A stretch of 64,000 bases of DNA from Pterois miles. Taxonomy: Eukaryota; Chordata; Actinopteri; Perciformes; Scorpaenidae. Under the pieces are notes generated by a model. The model saw only the letters and a list, made by a program, of their open reading frames with translations. It ran no database searches and had not been told where the DNA came from. Location of the stretch: assembly GCA_947000775.1 (NCBI GenBank), contig CAMQGK010000318.1, positions 5,788,501 to 5,852,500 on the forward strand, given 5' to 3'. Below are positions 13,101-26,699 of the stretch, in pieces. Within the stretch, counting starts at the first letter, position 1. Each line of letters starts with the position of its first letter. The position numbers and the translations under genes were made by a program.

Positions 13101-15377
13101 GAAAAAAGTTATGAAAACAAGTCAAAGTCTAATATGTTCAAAAAAAGGGATAAAAAGGTCATAGTATAGTATGTCGAAACACGTCATAGTATAGTATGAT
13201 GAAAAAAGTGATAAAAACAGTCCTAGTGTATGTTGAAAAAAGTGATGAAAACAAGTCATAGTATAATATGTTGAAAAAAGTGATGAAAAAAGTCACCATA
13301 GTATGTTGAAAAAAGTGATAAAAATGTCATAGTATAGTATGTTGAAAAAAGTGATGAAGAAAAGTCATAGCATAGTATGTTGAAAAAAGTGATAAAAATG
13401 TAATAGTATAGTATGTTGATAAAAGTGATGAAAAAAGTCAAAGTATAGTATGTTGAAAAAAGTGATAAAAACATCATAGTATAGTATGTCGACACACGAC
13501 ATAGTAAAGTATGTTGATAAAAGTCATGAAAAAAGTCATAGTATGTTGGAAAAAAGTGATGAAAAAAGTCATAGTATGTTGAAAAAAGTGATGAAAAATG
13601 TCATAGTATAGGGTGTTGAAAAAAGTGATGAAAACAAGTCAAAGTTTAGTATTTTGAAAAAAGTGATAAAAATGTCATAGTATAGTATGGCGACACACGT
13701 CATAGTATAGTATGTTGATAAAAGTGATGAAAAAAGTCATATTATAGTATGTTGAAAAAAAGTGATAAAAAAGTCATTGTAGTATGTTGGAAAAAGTGAT
13801 GAAAACAAGTCAAAGTTTAGTATTTTGAAAAAAGTGATAAAAATGTCATAGTATAGTATGGCGAAACGCGTCATAGTGTAGTATGTTGAAAAAAGTGACA
13901 AAAACGTCATAGTATAGTATGTCGAAACACGTCATAGTACAGTATGCTGAAAAAAATGATCAAAACAAGTCAAAGTGTAATATGTTGAAAATAGTGATAA
14001 AAAAGTCATTGTATACTATGGCGAAACACGTCATAGTATAGTATGTTGAAAAAAGTGATGAAAACAAGTCAAAGTCTAATATGTTCAAAAAAGGGATAAA
14101 AAGGTCATAGTATAGTATGGCGAATCACGTCATAGTATATAGTATGTTGATAAAAGTGATGAAAAAAGTCAAAGTATAGTTTGTTGAAAAAAGTGATAAA
14201 AACATCATAGTATAGTATGTCGACACACGTCATAGTAAAGTATGTTGATAAAAGTGATGAAAAAAGTCATAGTATGTTGAAAAAAGTGATGAAAACAAGT
14301 CATAGTATAATATGTTGAAAAAAGTGATGAAAAAAAGTCACCATAGTATATTGAAAAAAGTGATAAAAATGTCATAGTATAGTATGGAAAAACACGTCAC
14401 AGTATAGTACGTTCAAAAAAGTGATGAAAAAAAAGTCACCATAGTATGTTGATAAAAGTGATAAAAATGTCATATTATAGTATGTTGAAATATATCAAAG
14501 TGATGTTGAAAAAAGTCATTGTAGTATGTATGGAAAAAGTGATGAAAACACGTCAAAGTTTAGTATGTTGATAAAAGTGATGAAAAATGTCATATTATAG
14601 TATGTTGAAAAAACGTGATAAAAAAGTATTAATATGTTGAAAAAAGTGATGAAAACAAGTCAAAGTTTAGTATGTTGAAAAAAGTGATAAAAAGGTCATA
14701 GTATAGTATGGCGAAACGCGTCATCGTGTAGTATGTTGAAAAAAGTGACAAAAAGGTCATAGTATAGTATGGCGAAACACGTCATAGTATAATATGTTGA
14801 AAAAAGTGATGAAAAAAGTCATAGTTTAGTATGTTGACAAAAAGTGATAAAAACGTCATAGTATAGTATGTCGAAACACGTCATGGTATTGTATGCTGAA
14901 AAAAGTTATCAAAACAAGTCAAAGTGTAATATGTTGAAAATAGTGATAAAAAAGTCATTGTATACTATGGCGAAACACGTCATAGTATAGTATGTTGAAA
15001 AAAGTGATAAAAACATCATAGTATAGTATGTTGAAAAAAGTTATGAAAACAAGTCAAAGTCTAATATGTTCAAAAAAGGGATAAAAAGTTCATAGTATAG
15101 TATGTCGAAACACGTCATCGTATAGTATGATGAAAAAAGTGATAAAAACAGTCCTAGTGTATGTTGAAAAAAGTGATGAAAACAAGTCATAGTATAATAT
15201 GTTGATAAAAGTGATGAAAAAAGTCAAAGTATAGTATGTTGAAAAAAGTGATTAAAAACATCATAGTATAGTATGTCGAAACATGTCATAGTATAGTATG
15301 CTGAAAAAAGTGATGAAAACAAGTCAAAGTGTAATATGTTGAAAATAGTGATTAAAAAAAGTCATAGTATAGTATGT
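9422..15377 (+). repeat. Higher-order repeat, copy 1 (about 5.96 kb)
   Basis: Defined between successive GTCAGAAAATTTAAC landmarks. It contains a subfamily C block, the inverted segment, and a long ordered series of unit variants. The same order with near-identical sequence occurs 5957 bp downstream. Homology is clearest over about 9.4-13.7 kb against 15.4-19.7 kb; the remainder is rearranged. Confidence 0.85.
10157..10247 (-). repeat. Inverted segment and foldback junction, copy 3
   Basis: Reverse-oriented units end at the CACTTTTTTCATC / AAAAAGTGATG junction near 10243. The next copy of the junction is at about 16200, 5957 bp away. Confidence 0.85.
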
Positions 15378-16105
15378 CAGAAAATTTAACAAAAAACAGG
15401 TCATAGTATTGAATCTTTAAACATTTCATGTTAACAGTCATATTATAGTTTGTAAAAAGGTATTATGATAAAAAGAAGTCAACTTATATCATGCTCAAAA
15501 ATTTCATGAAAAAAAGTCATAGTATAGTATGTCGGAAAATTTTACGAAAAACAGGTCATAGTATTGAATCTTGAAAAATTTCATGTTAAAAGTCATATTA
15601 TAGAATGTTAAACAATATTATGATTAAAAAACGTCAAATTATATTATGTTGAAAAATTTCATGAAAAAGTCATAGTATAGTATGTCGGAAAATTTCACGA
15701 AAAACAGGTCATAGTATTGAATCTTGAAAAATTTCATGTTAACAGTCATATTATAGTATGTTAAACAATATTATGATTAAAAAACGTCAAATTATATTAT
15801 GTTGAAAAATTTCATGAAAAAAGTCATAGTATTGTATGTCGGAAGATTTCACGAAAAACAGGTCATGGTATTGAATCTTGAAAAATTTCATGTTAACAGT
15901 CATATTATAGTATGTTAAACAATATTATGATAAAAAAGTCATATTATACTACGTTGAAAAATTTCATGAAAAGTCATAGTATAGTATGCCGAAAAATTTC
16001 ATGAAAAACAGGTCATAGTATTGAATCTTCAACAATTTGATGTTAACAGTCATATTATAGTTTCTAAAAAGGTATCATCATAAAAAAGAAGTCAAAGTAT
16101 ATCAT
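15370..16105 (+). repeat. Array A subfamily C, block 4
   Basis: Nearly identical to block 3, marking the start of the second higher-order copy. Confidence 0.88.
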
Positions 16106-16109
16106 TACC

Positions 16110-16203
16110 ACAACGTGTTTCGTCATACTATACTATGACATTTTTATCACTTTTTTTCAACATATCAAACTTTGACTTGTTTTCATCACTTTTTTCATCA
16201 AAA
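16110..16203 (-). repeat. Inverted segment and foldback junction, copy 4
   Basis: Same structure as at 10157-10247, placed after subfamily C block 4. Confidence 0.85.
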
Positions 16204-19200
16204 AGTGATGAAAAAAGTCACAGCATAGTATGTTGAAAAAAAGTGATAAAAATGTCATAGTATAGTATGGCGAAACACGTCATAGTATAGTCAATCAACA
16301 TACTATACTACGACGTGTATAGTATGATGGAAAAACTGATGAAAACAAGTCAAAGTAGAATATGTTGAAGAAAGTGATAAAAATTTCATAGTATAGTATG
16401 CCAAAACACGTCGTAGTATATAATATGCTGAAAAAAAGTGATAAAAAAAGTCACAGCATAGTATGTTGAAAAAAGTGATAAAAAGGTCATAGTATAGTAT
16501 GGCGAAACGCGTCATCGTGTAGTATGTTGAAAAAAGTGACAAAAAGGTCATAGTATAGTATGGCGAAACACGTCATAGTATAATATGTTGAAAAAAGTGA
16601 TGAAAAAAGTCATAGTTTAGTATGGTGAAAAAAGTGATAAAAACGTCATAGTATAGTATGTCGAAACACGTCATGGTATTGTATGCTGAAAAAAGTGATC
16701 AAAACAAGTCAAAGTGTAATATGTTGAAAATAGTGATAAAAAAGTCATTGTATACTATGGCGAAACACGTCATAGTATAGTATGTTGAAAAAAGTGATAA
16801 AAACATCATAGTATAGTATGTTGAAAAAAGTTATAAAAACAAGTCAAAGTCTAATATGTTCAAAAAAGGGATAAAAAGGTCATAGTATAGTATGTCGAAA
16901 CACGTCATCGTATAGTATGATGAAAAAAGTGATAAGAACAGTCCTAGTGTATGTTGAAAAAAGTGATGAAAACAAGTCATAGTATAATATGTTGAAAAAA
17001 GTGATGAAAAAAGTCACCATAGTATGTTGAAAAAAGTGATAAAAAGGTCATAGTATAGTATGTTGAAAAAAGTGATGAAAAACGTCACCATAGTATGTTG
17101 AAAAAAGTGATGAAAACAAGTCATAGTATAATATGTTGAAAAAAGTGATGAAAAAAAGTCACCATAGTATGTTGATAAAAGTGATGAAAAAAAGTCACCA
17201 TAGTATGTTGATAAAAGTGATAAAAATGTCATAGTATAGTATGTTGAAATATGTCATAGTATAGCATGTTGAAAAAAGTGATACAAATATCATAGTATAG
17301 TATGGCGACACACGTCATAGTATAGTATGTTGATAAAAGTGATGAAAAAAGTCATATTATAGTATGTTGAAAAAAAGTGATAAAAAAGTCATTGTAGTAT
17401 GTTGGAAAAAGTGATGAAAACAAGTCAAAGTTTAGTATTTTGAAAAAAGTGATAAAAATGTCATAGTATAGTATGCCGAAACACGTCGTAGTATAATATG
17501 TTGAAAAAAGTGATAAAAAAGTCACAGCATAGTATGTTGAAAAAAAGTGATAAAAAGGTCATAGTATAGTATGGCGAAACGCGTCATAGTGTAGTATGTT
17601 GAAAAAAGTGACAAAAACGTCATAGTATAGTATGTCGAAACACGTCATAGTATAGTATGCTGAAAAAAATGATCAAAACAAGTCAAAGTGTAATATGTTG
17701 AAAATAGTGATAAAAAAGTCATTGTATACTATGGCGAAACACGTCATAGTATAGTATGTTGAAAAAAGTGATGAAAACAAGTCAAAGTCTAATATGTTCA
17801 AAAAAGGGATAAAAAGGTCATAGTATAGTATGGCGAATCACGTCATAGTATATAGTATGTTGATAAAAGTGATGAAAAAAGTCAAAGTATAGTATGTTGA
17901 AAAAAAGTGATAAAAACATCATAGTATAGTATGTCGACACACGTCATAGTAAAGTATGTTGATAAAAGTGATGAAAAAAGTCATAGTATGTTGAAAAAAG
18001 TGATGAAAACAAGTCATAGTATAATATGTTGAAAAAAGTGATGAAAAAAAGTCACCATAGTATGTTGAAAAAAGTGATAAAAATGTCATAGTATAGTATG
18101 TTGAAAAAAGTGATGAAGAAAAGTCATAGCATAGTATGTTGAAAAAAGTGATAAAAATGTCATAGTATAGTATGTTGATAAAAGTGATGAAAAAAGTCAA
18201 AGTATAGTATGTTGAAAAAAGTGATAAAAACATCATAGTATAGTATGTCGACACACAACATAGTAAAGTATGTTGATAAAAGTGATGAAAAAAGTCATAG
18301 TATGTTGGAGAAAAGTGATGAAAACAAGTCATAGTATAATATGATGAAAAAAGTGATAAAAACATCATAGTATAGTATGTCGACACACGTCATAGTAAAG
18401 TATGTTGATAAAAGTGATGAAAAAAGTCATAGTATGTTGAAAAAAGTGATGAAAAAGTCATAGTATAGGGTGTTGAAAAAAGTGATGAAAACAAGTCAAA
18501 GTTTAGTATTTTGAAAAAAGTGATAAAAATGTCATAGTATAGTATGTCGAAACACGTCGTAGTATAATATGTTGAAAAAAGTGATAAAAAAGTCACAGCA
18601 TAGTATGTTGAAAAAAGTGATAAAAAGGTCATAGTATAGTATGGCGAAACGCGTCATCGTGTAGTATGTTGAAAAAAGTGACAAAAAGGTCATAGTATAG
18701 TATGGTGAAACACGTCATAGTATAGTATGTTGAAAAAAGTGATAAAAACATCATAGTATAGTATGTTGAAAAAAGTTATGAAAACAAGTCAAAGTCTAAT
18801 GTGTTCAAAAAAGGGATAAAAAGGTCATAGTATAGTATGTCGAAACACGTCATAGTATAGTATGATGAAAAAAGTGATAAAAACAGTCCTAGTGTATGTT
18901 GAAAAAAGTGATGAAAACAAGTCATAGTATAATATGTTGAAAAAAGTGATGAAAAAAGTCACCATAGTATGTTGAAAAAAGTGATAAAAATGTCATAGTA
19001 TAGTATGTTGAAAAAAGTGATGAAGAAAAGTCATAGCATAGTATGTTGAAAAAAGTGATAAAAACATCATAGTATAGTATGTTGAAAAAAGTTATGAAAA
19101 CAAGTCAAAGTCTAATATGTTCAAAAAAAGGGATAAAAAGGTCATAGTATAGTATGTCGAAACACGTCATAGTATAGTATGATGAAAAAAGTGATAAAAA

Positions 19201-19769
19201 CAGTCCTAGTGTATGTTGAAAAAAGTGATGAAAACAAGTCATAGTATAATATGTTGAAAAAAGTGATGAAAAAAGTCACCATAGTATGTTGAAAAAAGTG
19301 ATAAAAATGTCATAGTATAGTATGTTGAAAAAAGTGATGAAGAAAAGTCATAGCATAGTATGTTGAAAAAAGTGATAAAAATGTAATAGTATAGTATGTT
19401 GATAAAAGTGATGAAAAAAGTCAAAGTATAGTATGTTGAAAAAAGTGATAAAAACATCATAGTATAGTATGTCGACACACGACATAGTAAAGTATGTTGA
19501 TAAAAGTCATGAAAAAAGTCATAGTATGTTGGAAAAAAGTGATGAAAAAAGTCATAGTATGTTGAAAAAAGTGATGAAAAAAGTCATAGTATAGGGTGTT
19601 GAAAAAAGTGATGAAAACAAGTCAAAGTTTAGTATTTTGAAAAAAGTGATAAAAATGTCATAGTATAGTATGTCGAAACACGTCATAGTATAATATGTTG
19701 AAAAAAGTGATCAAAACAAGTCAAAGTGTAATATGTTGAAAATAGTGATAAAAAAGTCATTGTATACTA

Positions 19770-19990
19770 TGGAAAAAGATGAAAAAAAATAAAAAGTTAA
19801 TTAATATGTTAAAAGGGAAAAAAGATATGTGAAACACGTATGTTGTGATGTTTGTAAAAAGGTGAAAGTGTTTTGAAAGTTGAAGGTTGAAGTTAGTGTT
19901 GAAAGTTAGTTAGTTTTAAAAGTTAAGGTTTGTGAAAGGTAACACAGTATAGTATGGAAACACATAGAAAGATATAAAAGGAGAAAAAAA
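19770..19990. other. Degraded patch in array A
   Basis: Units dissolve into G/A/T-rich sequence with very few C (GAAAGTTGAAGGTTGAAG and similar), then clean units resume. Smaller patches of the same kind lie at about 12785-12850, 21270-21320, 23225-23290 and 23400-23460. Confidence 0.55.
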
Positions 19991-22900
19991 AAAAAAGAGA
20001 AGTCATAGTATAGTGTGTTGAAAAAAGTGATAAAAATATCATAGTATAGTATGTTGAAAAAAGTTATAAAAACAAGTCAAAGTCTAATGTGTTCAAAAAA
20101 AGGGATAAAAAGGTCATAGTATAGTATGTCGAAACACGTCATAGTATAGTATGATGAAAAAAGTGATAAGATAAAAACAGTCCTAGTGTATGTTGAAAAA
20201 AGTGATGAAAACAAGTCATAGTATAATATGTTGAAAAAAGTGATGAAAAAAGTCACCATAGTATGTTGAAAAAAGTGATAAAAAGGTCATAGTATAGTAT
20301 GTTGAAAAAAGTGATGAAAAAAGTCACCATAGTATGTTGAAAAAAGTGATGAAAACAAGTCATAGTATAATATGTTGAAAAAAGTGATGAAAAAAAGTCA
20401 CCATAGTATGTTGATAAAAGTGATAAAAATGTCATAGTATAGTATGTTGAAATATGTCATAGTATAGCATGTTGAAAAAAGTGATACAAATATCATAGTA
20501 TAGTATGGCGACACACGTCATAGTATAGTATGTTGATAAAAGTGATGAAAAAAGTCATATTATAGTATGTTGAAAAAAGTGATAAAAAAGTCATTGTAGT
20601 ATGTTGGAAAAAGTGATGAAAACAAGTCAAAGTTTAGTATTTTGAAAAAAGTGATAAAAATGTCATAGTATAGTATGCCGAAACACGTCGTAGTATAATA
20701 TGTTGAAAAAAGTGATAAAAAAGTCACAGCATAGTATGTTGAAAAAAAGTGATAAAAAGGTCATAGTATAGTATGGCGAAACGCGTCATAGTGTAGTATG
20801 TTGAAAAAAGTGACAAAAACGTCATAGTATAGTATGTCGAAACACGTCATAGTATAGTATGCTGAAAAAATGATCAAAACAAGTCAAAGTGTAATATGTT
20901 GAAAATAGTGATAAAAAAGTCATTGTATACTATGGCGAAACACGTCATAGTATAGTATGTTGAAAAAAGTGATGAAAACAAGTCAAAGTCTAATATGTTC
21001 AAAAAAGGGATAAAAAGGTCATAGTATAGTATGGCGAATCACGTCATAGTATATAGTATGTTGATAAAAGTGATGAAAAAAGTCAAAGTATAGTATGTTG
21101 AAAAAAGTGATAAAAACATCATAGTATAGTATGTCGACACACGTATAGTAAAGTATGTTGATAAAAGTGATGAAAAAAGTCATAGTATGTTGAAAAAAGT
21201 GATGAAAACAAGTCATAGTATAATATGTTGAAAAAAGTGATGAAAAAAAGTCACCATAGTATGTTGAAAAAAGGATAAAAATGCATAGTATAGTTGTTGA
21301 AAAAGGATGAAGAAAAGATAGCATAGTATGTTGAAAAAAGTGATAAAAATGTCATAGTATAGTATGTTGATAAAAGTGATGAAAAAAGTCAAAGTATAGT
21401 ATGTTGAAAAAAGTGATAAAAATGTCATAGTATAGTATGTTGAAATATGTCATAGTATAGATGTTGAAAAAAGTGATACAAATATCATAGTATAGTATGG
21501 CGACACACGTCATAGTATAGTATGTTGATAAAAGTGATGAAAAAAGTCATAGTATGTTGAAAAAAGTGATGAAAAAGTCATAGTATAGGGTGTTGAAAAA
21601 AGTGATAAAAACATCATAGTATAGTATGTTGAAAAAAGTTATGAAAACAAGTCAAAGTCTAATGTGTTCAAAAAAAGGGATAAAAAGGTCATAGTATAGT
21701 ATGTCGAAACACGTCATAGTATAGTATGATGAAAAAAGTGATAAAAACAGTCCTAGTGTATGTTGAAAAAAGTGATGAAAACAAGTCATAGTATAATATG
21801 TTGAAAAAAGTGATGAAAAAAGTCACCATAGTATGTTGAAAAAAGTGATAAAAAGGTCATAGTATAGTATGTTGAAAAAAGTGATGAAAAAAGTCACCAT
21901 AGTATGTTGAAAAAAGTGATGAAAACAAGTCATAGTATAATATGTTGAAAAAAGTGATGAAAAAAAGTCACCATAGTATGTTGATAAAAGTGATAAAAAT
22001 GTCATAGTATAGTATGTTGAAATATGTCATAGTATAGCATGTTGAAAAAAGTGATACAAATATCATAGTATAGTATGGCGACACACGTCATAGTATAGTA
22101 TGTTGATAAAAGTGATGAAAAAAGTCATATTATAGTATGTTGAAAAAAAGTGATAAAAAAGTCTTGTAGTATGTTGGAAAAAGTGATGAAAACAAGTCAA
22201 AGTTTAGTATTTTGAAAAAAGTGATAAAAATGTCATAGTATAGTATGCCGAAACACGTCGTAGTATAATATGTTGAAAAAAGTGATAAAAAAGTCACAGC
22301 ATAGTATGTTGAAAAAAAGTGATAAAAAGGTCATAGTATAGTATGGCGAAACGCGTCATAGTGTAGTATGTTGAAAAAAGTGACAAAAACGTCATAGTAT
22401 AGTATGTCGAAACACGTCATAGTATAGTATGCTGAAAAAAATGATCAAAACAAGTCAAAGTGTAATATGTTGAAAATAGTGATAAAAAAGTCATTGTATA
22501 CTATGGCGAAACACGTCATAGTATAGTATGTTGAAAAAAGTGATGAAAACAAGTCAAAGTCTAATATGTTCAAAAAAGGGATAAAAAGGTCATAGTATAG
22601 TATGGCGAATCACGTCATAGTATATAGTATGTTGATAAAAGTGATGAAAAAAGTCAATGTATAGTATGTTGAAAAAAGTGATAAAAACATCATAGTATAG
22701 TATGTCGACACACGTCATAGTAAAGTATGTTGATAAAAGTGATGAAAAAAGTCATAGTATGTTGAAAAAAGTGATGAAAACAAGTCATAGTATAATATGT
22801 TGAAAAAGTGATGAAAAAAAGTCACCATAGTATGTTGAAAAAAGTGATAAAAATGTCATAGTATAGTATGTTGACAAAAGTGATGAAGAAAAGTCATAGC

Positions 22901-23529
22901 ATAGTATGTTGAAAAAAGTGATAAAAATGTCATAGTATAGTATGTTGATAAAAGTGATGAAAAAAGTCAAAGTATAGTATGTTGAAAAAAGTGATAAAAA
23001 CATCATAGTATAGTATGTCGACACACAACATAGTAAAGTATGTTGATAAAAGTGATGAAAAAAGTCATAGTATGTTGGAGAAAAGTGATGAAAACAAGTC
23101 ATAGTATAATATGATGAAAAAAGTGATAAAAACATCATAGTATAGTATGTCGACACACGTCATAGTAAAGTATGTTGATAAAAGTGATGAAAAAAGTCAT
23201 AGTATGTTGAAAAAAGTGATGAAAACAAGTCAAGTATAATATGTTGAAAAAAGTGATAAAAAGGTCCATAGTATGTGAAAAGTGATAAAAGGTCATAGTA
23301 TAGTATGTTGAAAAAAGTGATGAAAAAAGTCCCATAGTATGTTGAAAAAAGTGATGAAAACAAGTCATAGTATAATATGTTGAAAAAAGTGATGAAAAAA
23401 GTCACCAAATAAAAAATATAATAGTATGTTGAAAAAAGTGATAAAAATATCATATATAAAATAGTATAGTATGTTGATAAAAGTGATGAAGAAAAGTCAT
23501 AGCATAGTATGTTGAAAAAAGTGATAAAA

Positions 23530-23755
23530 ATGTAGTGTGGTGAAAGGTAAGTGTTGTGGGGGGGGAGGTGGGTTGTATGGCGAAACGCGTCATAGTGTAG
23601 TATGTTGAAAAAAGGGAAAAAAAGGTAAAAGAATAGAATGTGAAAAAAGTTAAAATAAAATATGTTGAAAAAAATAAAAAAAAAAAATAAAGGGGAAAAT
23701 TGTGAAAAATGGGGAGAAAAAATTAATTTTTATTATGGGGAAAAACGGGCATAGT
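23530..23755. other. Degraded patch in array A with G-run
   Basis: Contains a run of nine G, then AAAATAAAAAAAAAAAAT-type sequence, between two clean stretches. It lies where the flanking copies have ordinary units, so a consensus error is the simplest reading. Confidence 0.55.
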
Positions 23756-26699
23756 ATAGTATGTTGAAAAAAGTGATGAAAACAAGTCAAAGTCTAATAT
23801 GTTCAAAAAAGTGATAAAAAGGTCATAGTATAGTATGGCGAATCACGTCATAGTATATAGTATGTTGATAAAAGTGATGAAAAAAGTCAAAGTATAGTAT
23901 GTTGAAAAAAGTGATAAAAACATCATAGTATAGTATGTCGACACACGTCATAGTAAAGTATGTTGATAAAAGTGATGAAAAAAGTCATAGTATGTTGAAA
24001 AAAGTGATGAAAACAAGTCATAGTATAATATGTTGAAAAAAGTGATGAAAAAAAGTCACCATAGTATGTTGAAAAAAGTGATAAAAATGTCATAGTATAG
24101 TATGTTGACAAAAGTGATGAAGAAAAGTCATAGCATAGTATGTTGAAAAAAGTGATAAAAATGTCATAGTATAGTATGTTGATAAAAGTGATGAAAAAAG
24201 TCAAAGTATAGTATGTTGAAAAAAAGTGATAAAAACATCATAGTATAGTATGTCGACACACAACATAGTAAAGTATGTTGATAAAAGTGATGAAAAAAGT
24301 CATAGTATGTTGGAGAAAAGTGATGAAAACAAGTCATAGTATAATATGATGAAAAAAGTGATAAAAACATCATAGTATAGTATGTCGACACACGTCATAG
24401 TAAAGTATGTTGATAAAAGTGATGAAAAAAGTCATAGTATGTTGAAAAAAGTTATGAAAACAAGTCAAAGTCTAATGTGTTCAAAAAAAGGGATAAAAAG
24501 GTCATAGTATAGTATGTCGAAACACGTCATAGTATAGTATGATGAAAAAAGTGATAAAAACAGTCCTAGTGTATGTTGAAAAAAGTGATGAAAACAAGTC
24601 ATAGTATAATATGTTGAAAAAAGTGATGAAAAAAGTCACCATAGTATGTTGAAAAAAGTGATAAAAATGTCATAGTATAGTATGTTGAAAAAAGTGATGA
24701 AGAAAAGTCATAGCATAGTATGTTGAAAAAAGTGATAAAAATGTAATAGTATAGTATGTTGATAAAAGTGATGAAAAAAGTCAAAGTATAGTATGTTGAA
24801 AAAAGTGATAAAAACATCATAGTATAGTATGTCGACACACGACATAGTAAAGTATGTTGATAAAAGTCATGAAAAAAGTCATAGTATGTTGGAAAAAAGT
24901 GATGAAAAAAGTCATAGTATGTTGAAAAAAGTGATGAAAAAAGTCATAGTATAGGGTGTTGAAAAAAGTGATGAAAACAAGTCAAAGTTTAGTATTTTGA
25001 AAAAAGTGATAAAAATGTCATAGTATAGTATGTCGAAACACGTCATAGTATATGTTGAAAAAAGTGATCAAAACAAGTCAAAGTGTAATATGTTGAAAAT
25101 AGTGATAAAAAAGTCATTGTATACTATGGCGAAACACGTCATAGTATAGTATGTTGAAAAAAGTGATAAAAACATCATAATATAGTATGTTGAAAAAAGT
25201 TATGAAAACAAGTCAAAGTCTAATATTTTCAAAAAAAGGGATAAAAAGGTCATAGTATAGTATGTCGAAACACGTCATAGTATAGTATGATGAAAAAAGT
25301 GATAAAAACAGTCCTAGTGTATGTTGAAAAAAGTGATGAAAACAAGTCATAGTATAATATGTTGAAAAAAGTGATGAAAAAAGTCACCATAGTATGTTGA
25401 AAAAAGTGATAAAAATGTCATAGTATAGTATGTTGAAAAAAGTGATGAAGAAAAGTCATAGCATAGTATGTTGAAAAAAGTGATAAAAATGTCATAGTAT
25501 AGTATGTTGATAAAAGTGATGAAAACAAGTCAAAGTCTAATATGTTCAAAAAAGGGATAAAAAGGTCATAGGATAGTATGGCAAATCACGTCATAGTAAA
25601 GTATGTTGATAAAAGTGATGAAAAAAGTCATAGTATGTTGAAAAAAGTGATGAAAACAAGTCATAGTATAATATGATGAAAAAAGTGATAAAAACATCAT
25701 AGTATAGTCTGTCGACACACGTCATAGTAAAGTATGTTGATAAAAGTGATGAAAAAAGTCATAGTATGTTGAAAAAAGTGATGAAAAAAAAGTCACCATA
25801 GTATGTTGATAAAAGTGATAAAAATGTCATAGTATAGTATGTTGAAAAAATTGATAAAAATGTCATAGTATAGTATGTTGAAAAAAGTGATGAAGAAAAG
25901 TCATAGCATAGTATGTTGAAAAAAGTGATAAAAATGTCATAGTATAGTATGGCAAATCACGTCATAGTAAAGTATGTTGATAAAAGTGATGAAAAAAGTC
26001 ATAGTATGTTGAAAAAAGTGATGAAAACAAGTCATAGTATAATATGATGAAAAAAGTGATAAAAACATCATAGTATAGTATGTCGACACACGTCATAGTA
26101 AAGTATGTTGAAAAAAGTGATAAAAACATGTCATAGTATAGTATGTTGATAAAAGTGATGAAAAAAGTCAAAGTATAGTATGTTGAAAAAAGTGATAAAA
26201 ACATCATAGTATAGTATGTCGAAACAGGTCATTGTATCATAGCATGTGGAAAACAGTGATGAAAACAAGTCACAGTATATGTTGAAAAAAGTGATAAAAA
26301 CAGTCACATGTTAAAACACGTCATAGTTTAGTTTTTTAAAAAGTGATAAGTCATGGTATAGTATGTCGAAAAAAAAATTAATAAAAAAAGTCACAGTATA
26401 GTATGTTGACAAAAGTCAAAGTGTAGTACGTCGAAAAATATGATTAAAAAAAATCATAGTCTATGTTGAAACACGTCGTAGTGTTGTATGACGATAAAAG
26501 TGATAAAAACATCAAAGTATAGTATGTCGGAAACAGTCAAAGTGTAGTATGTCGAAATAAATGTTAACATTTCTAGTATAATATGTCAACACAGGTCGTA
26601 GTGTTGTATGATGATAAAAGTGATGAAAAGTCAGTATAGCATGTCAAAAAAAAGTGATTAAAAAAGTCATAATCTAGCATGTCAAAAACAGAGTAAGTA

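Larger units (their letters stand above)
15378..21330 (+). repeat. Higher-order repeat, copy 2
   Basis: Follows copy 1 in register at 5957 bp, until an extra unit of 36 bp near 17170-17205 moves the offset to about 5994 bp (identical stretches at 11925 and 17919). After about 19680 the order of variants departs from copy 1, and sub-blocks of 1.57 kb (20253 and 21823) are repeated. Confidence 0.75.

Noticed and set aside
4058..26207. Dozens of open frames rich in FSTYYTMT/FHHFFQHT on the minus strand (and matching plus-strand ones)
   Set aside because: They are translations of the satellite unit in the frame that happens to lack stops. Lengths follow repeat length changes, with no start context, introns or domain.
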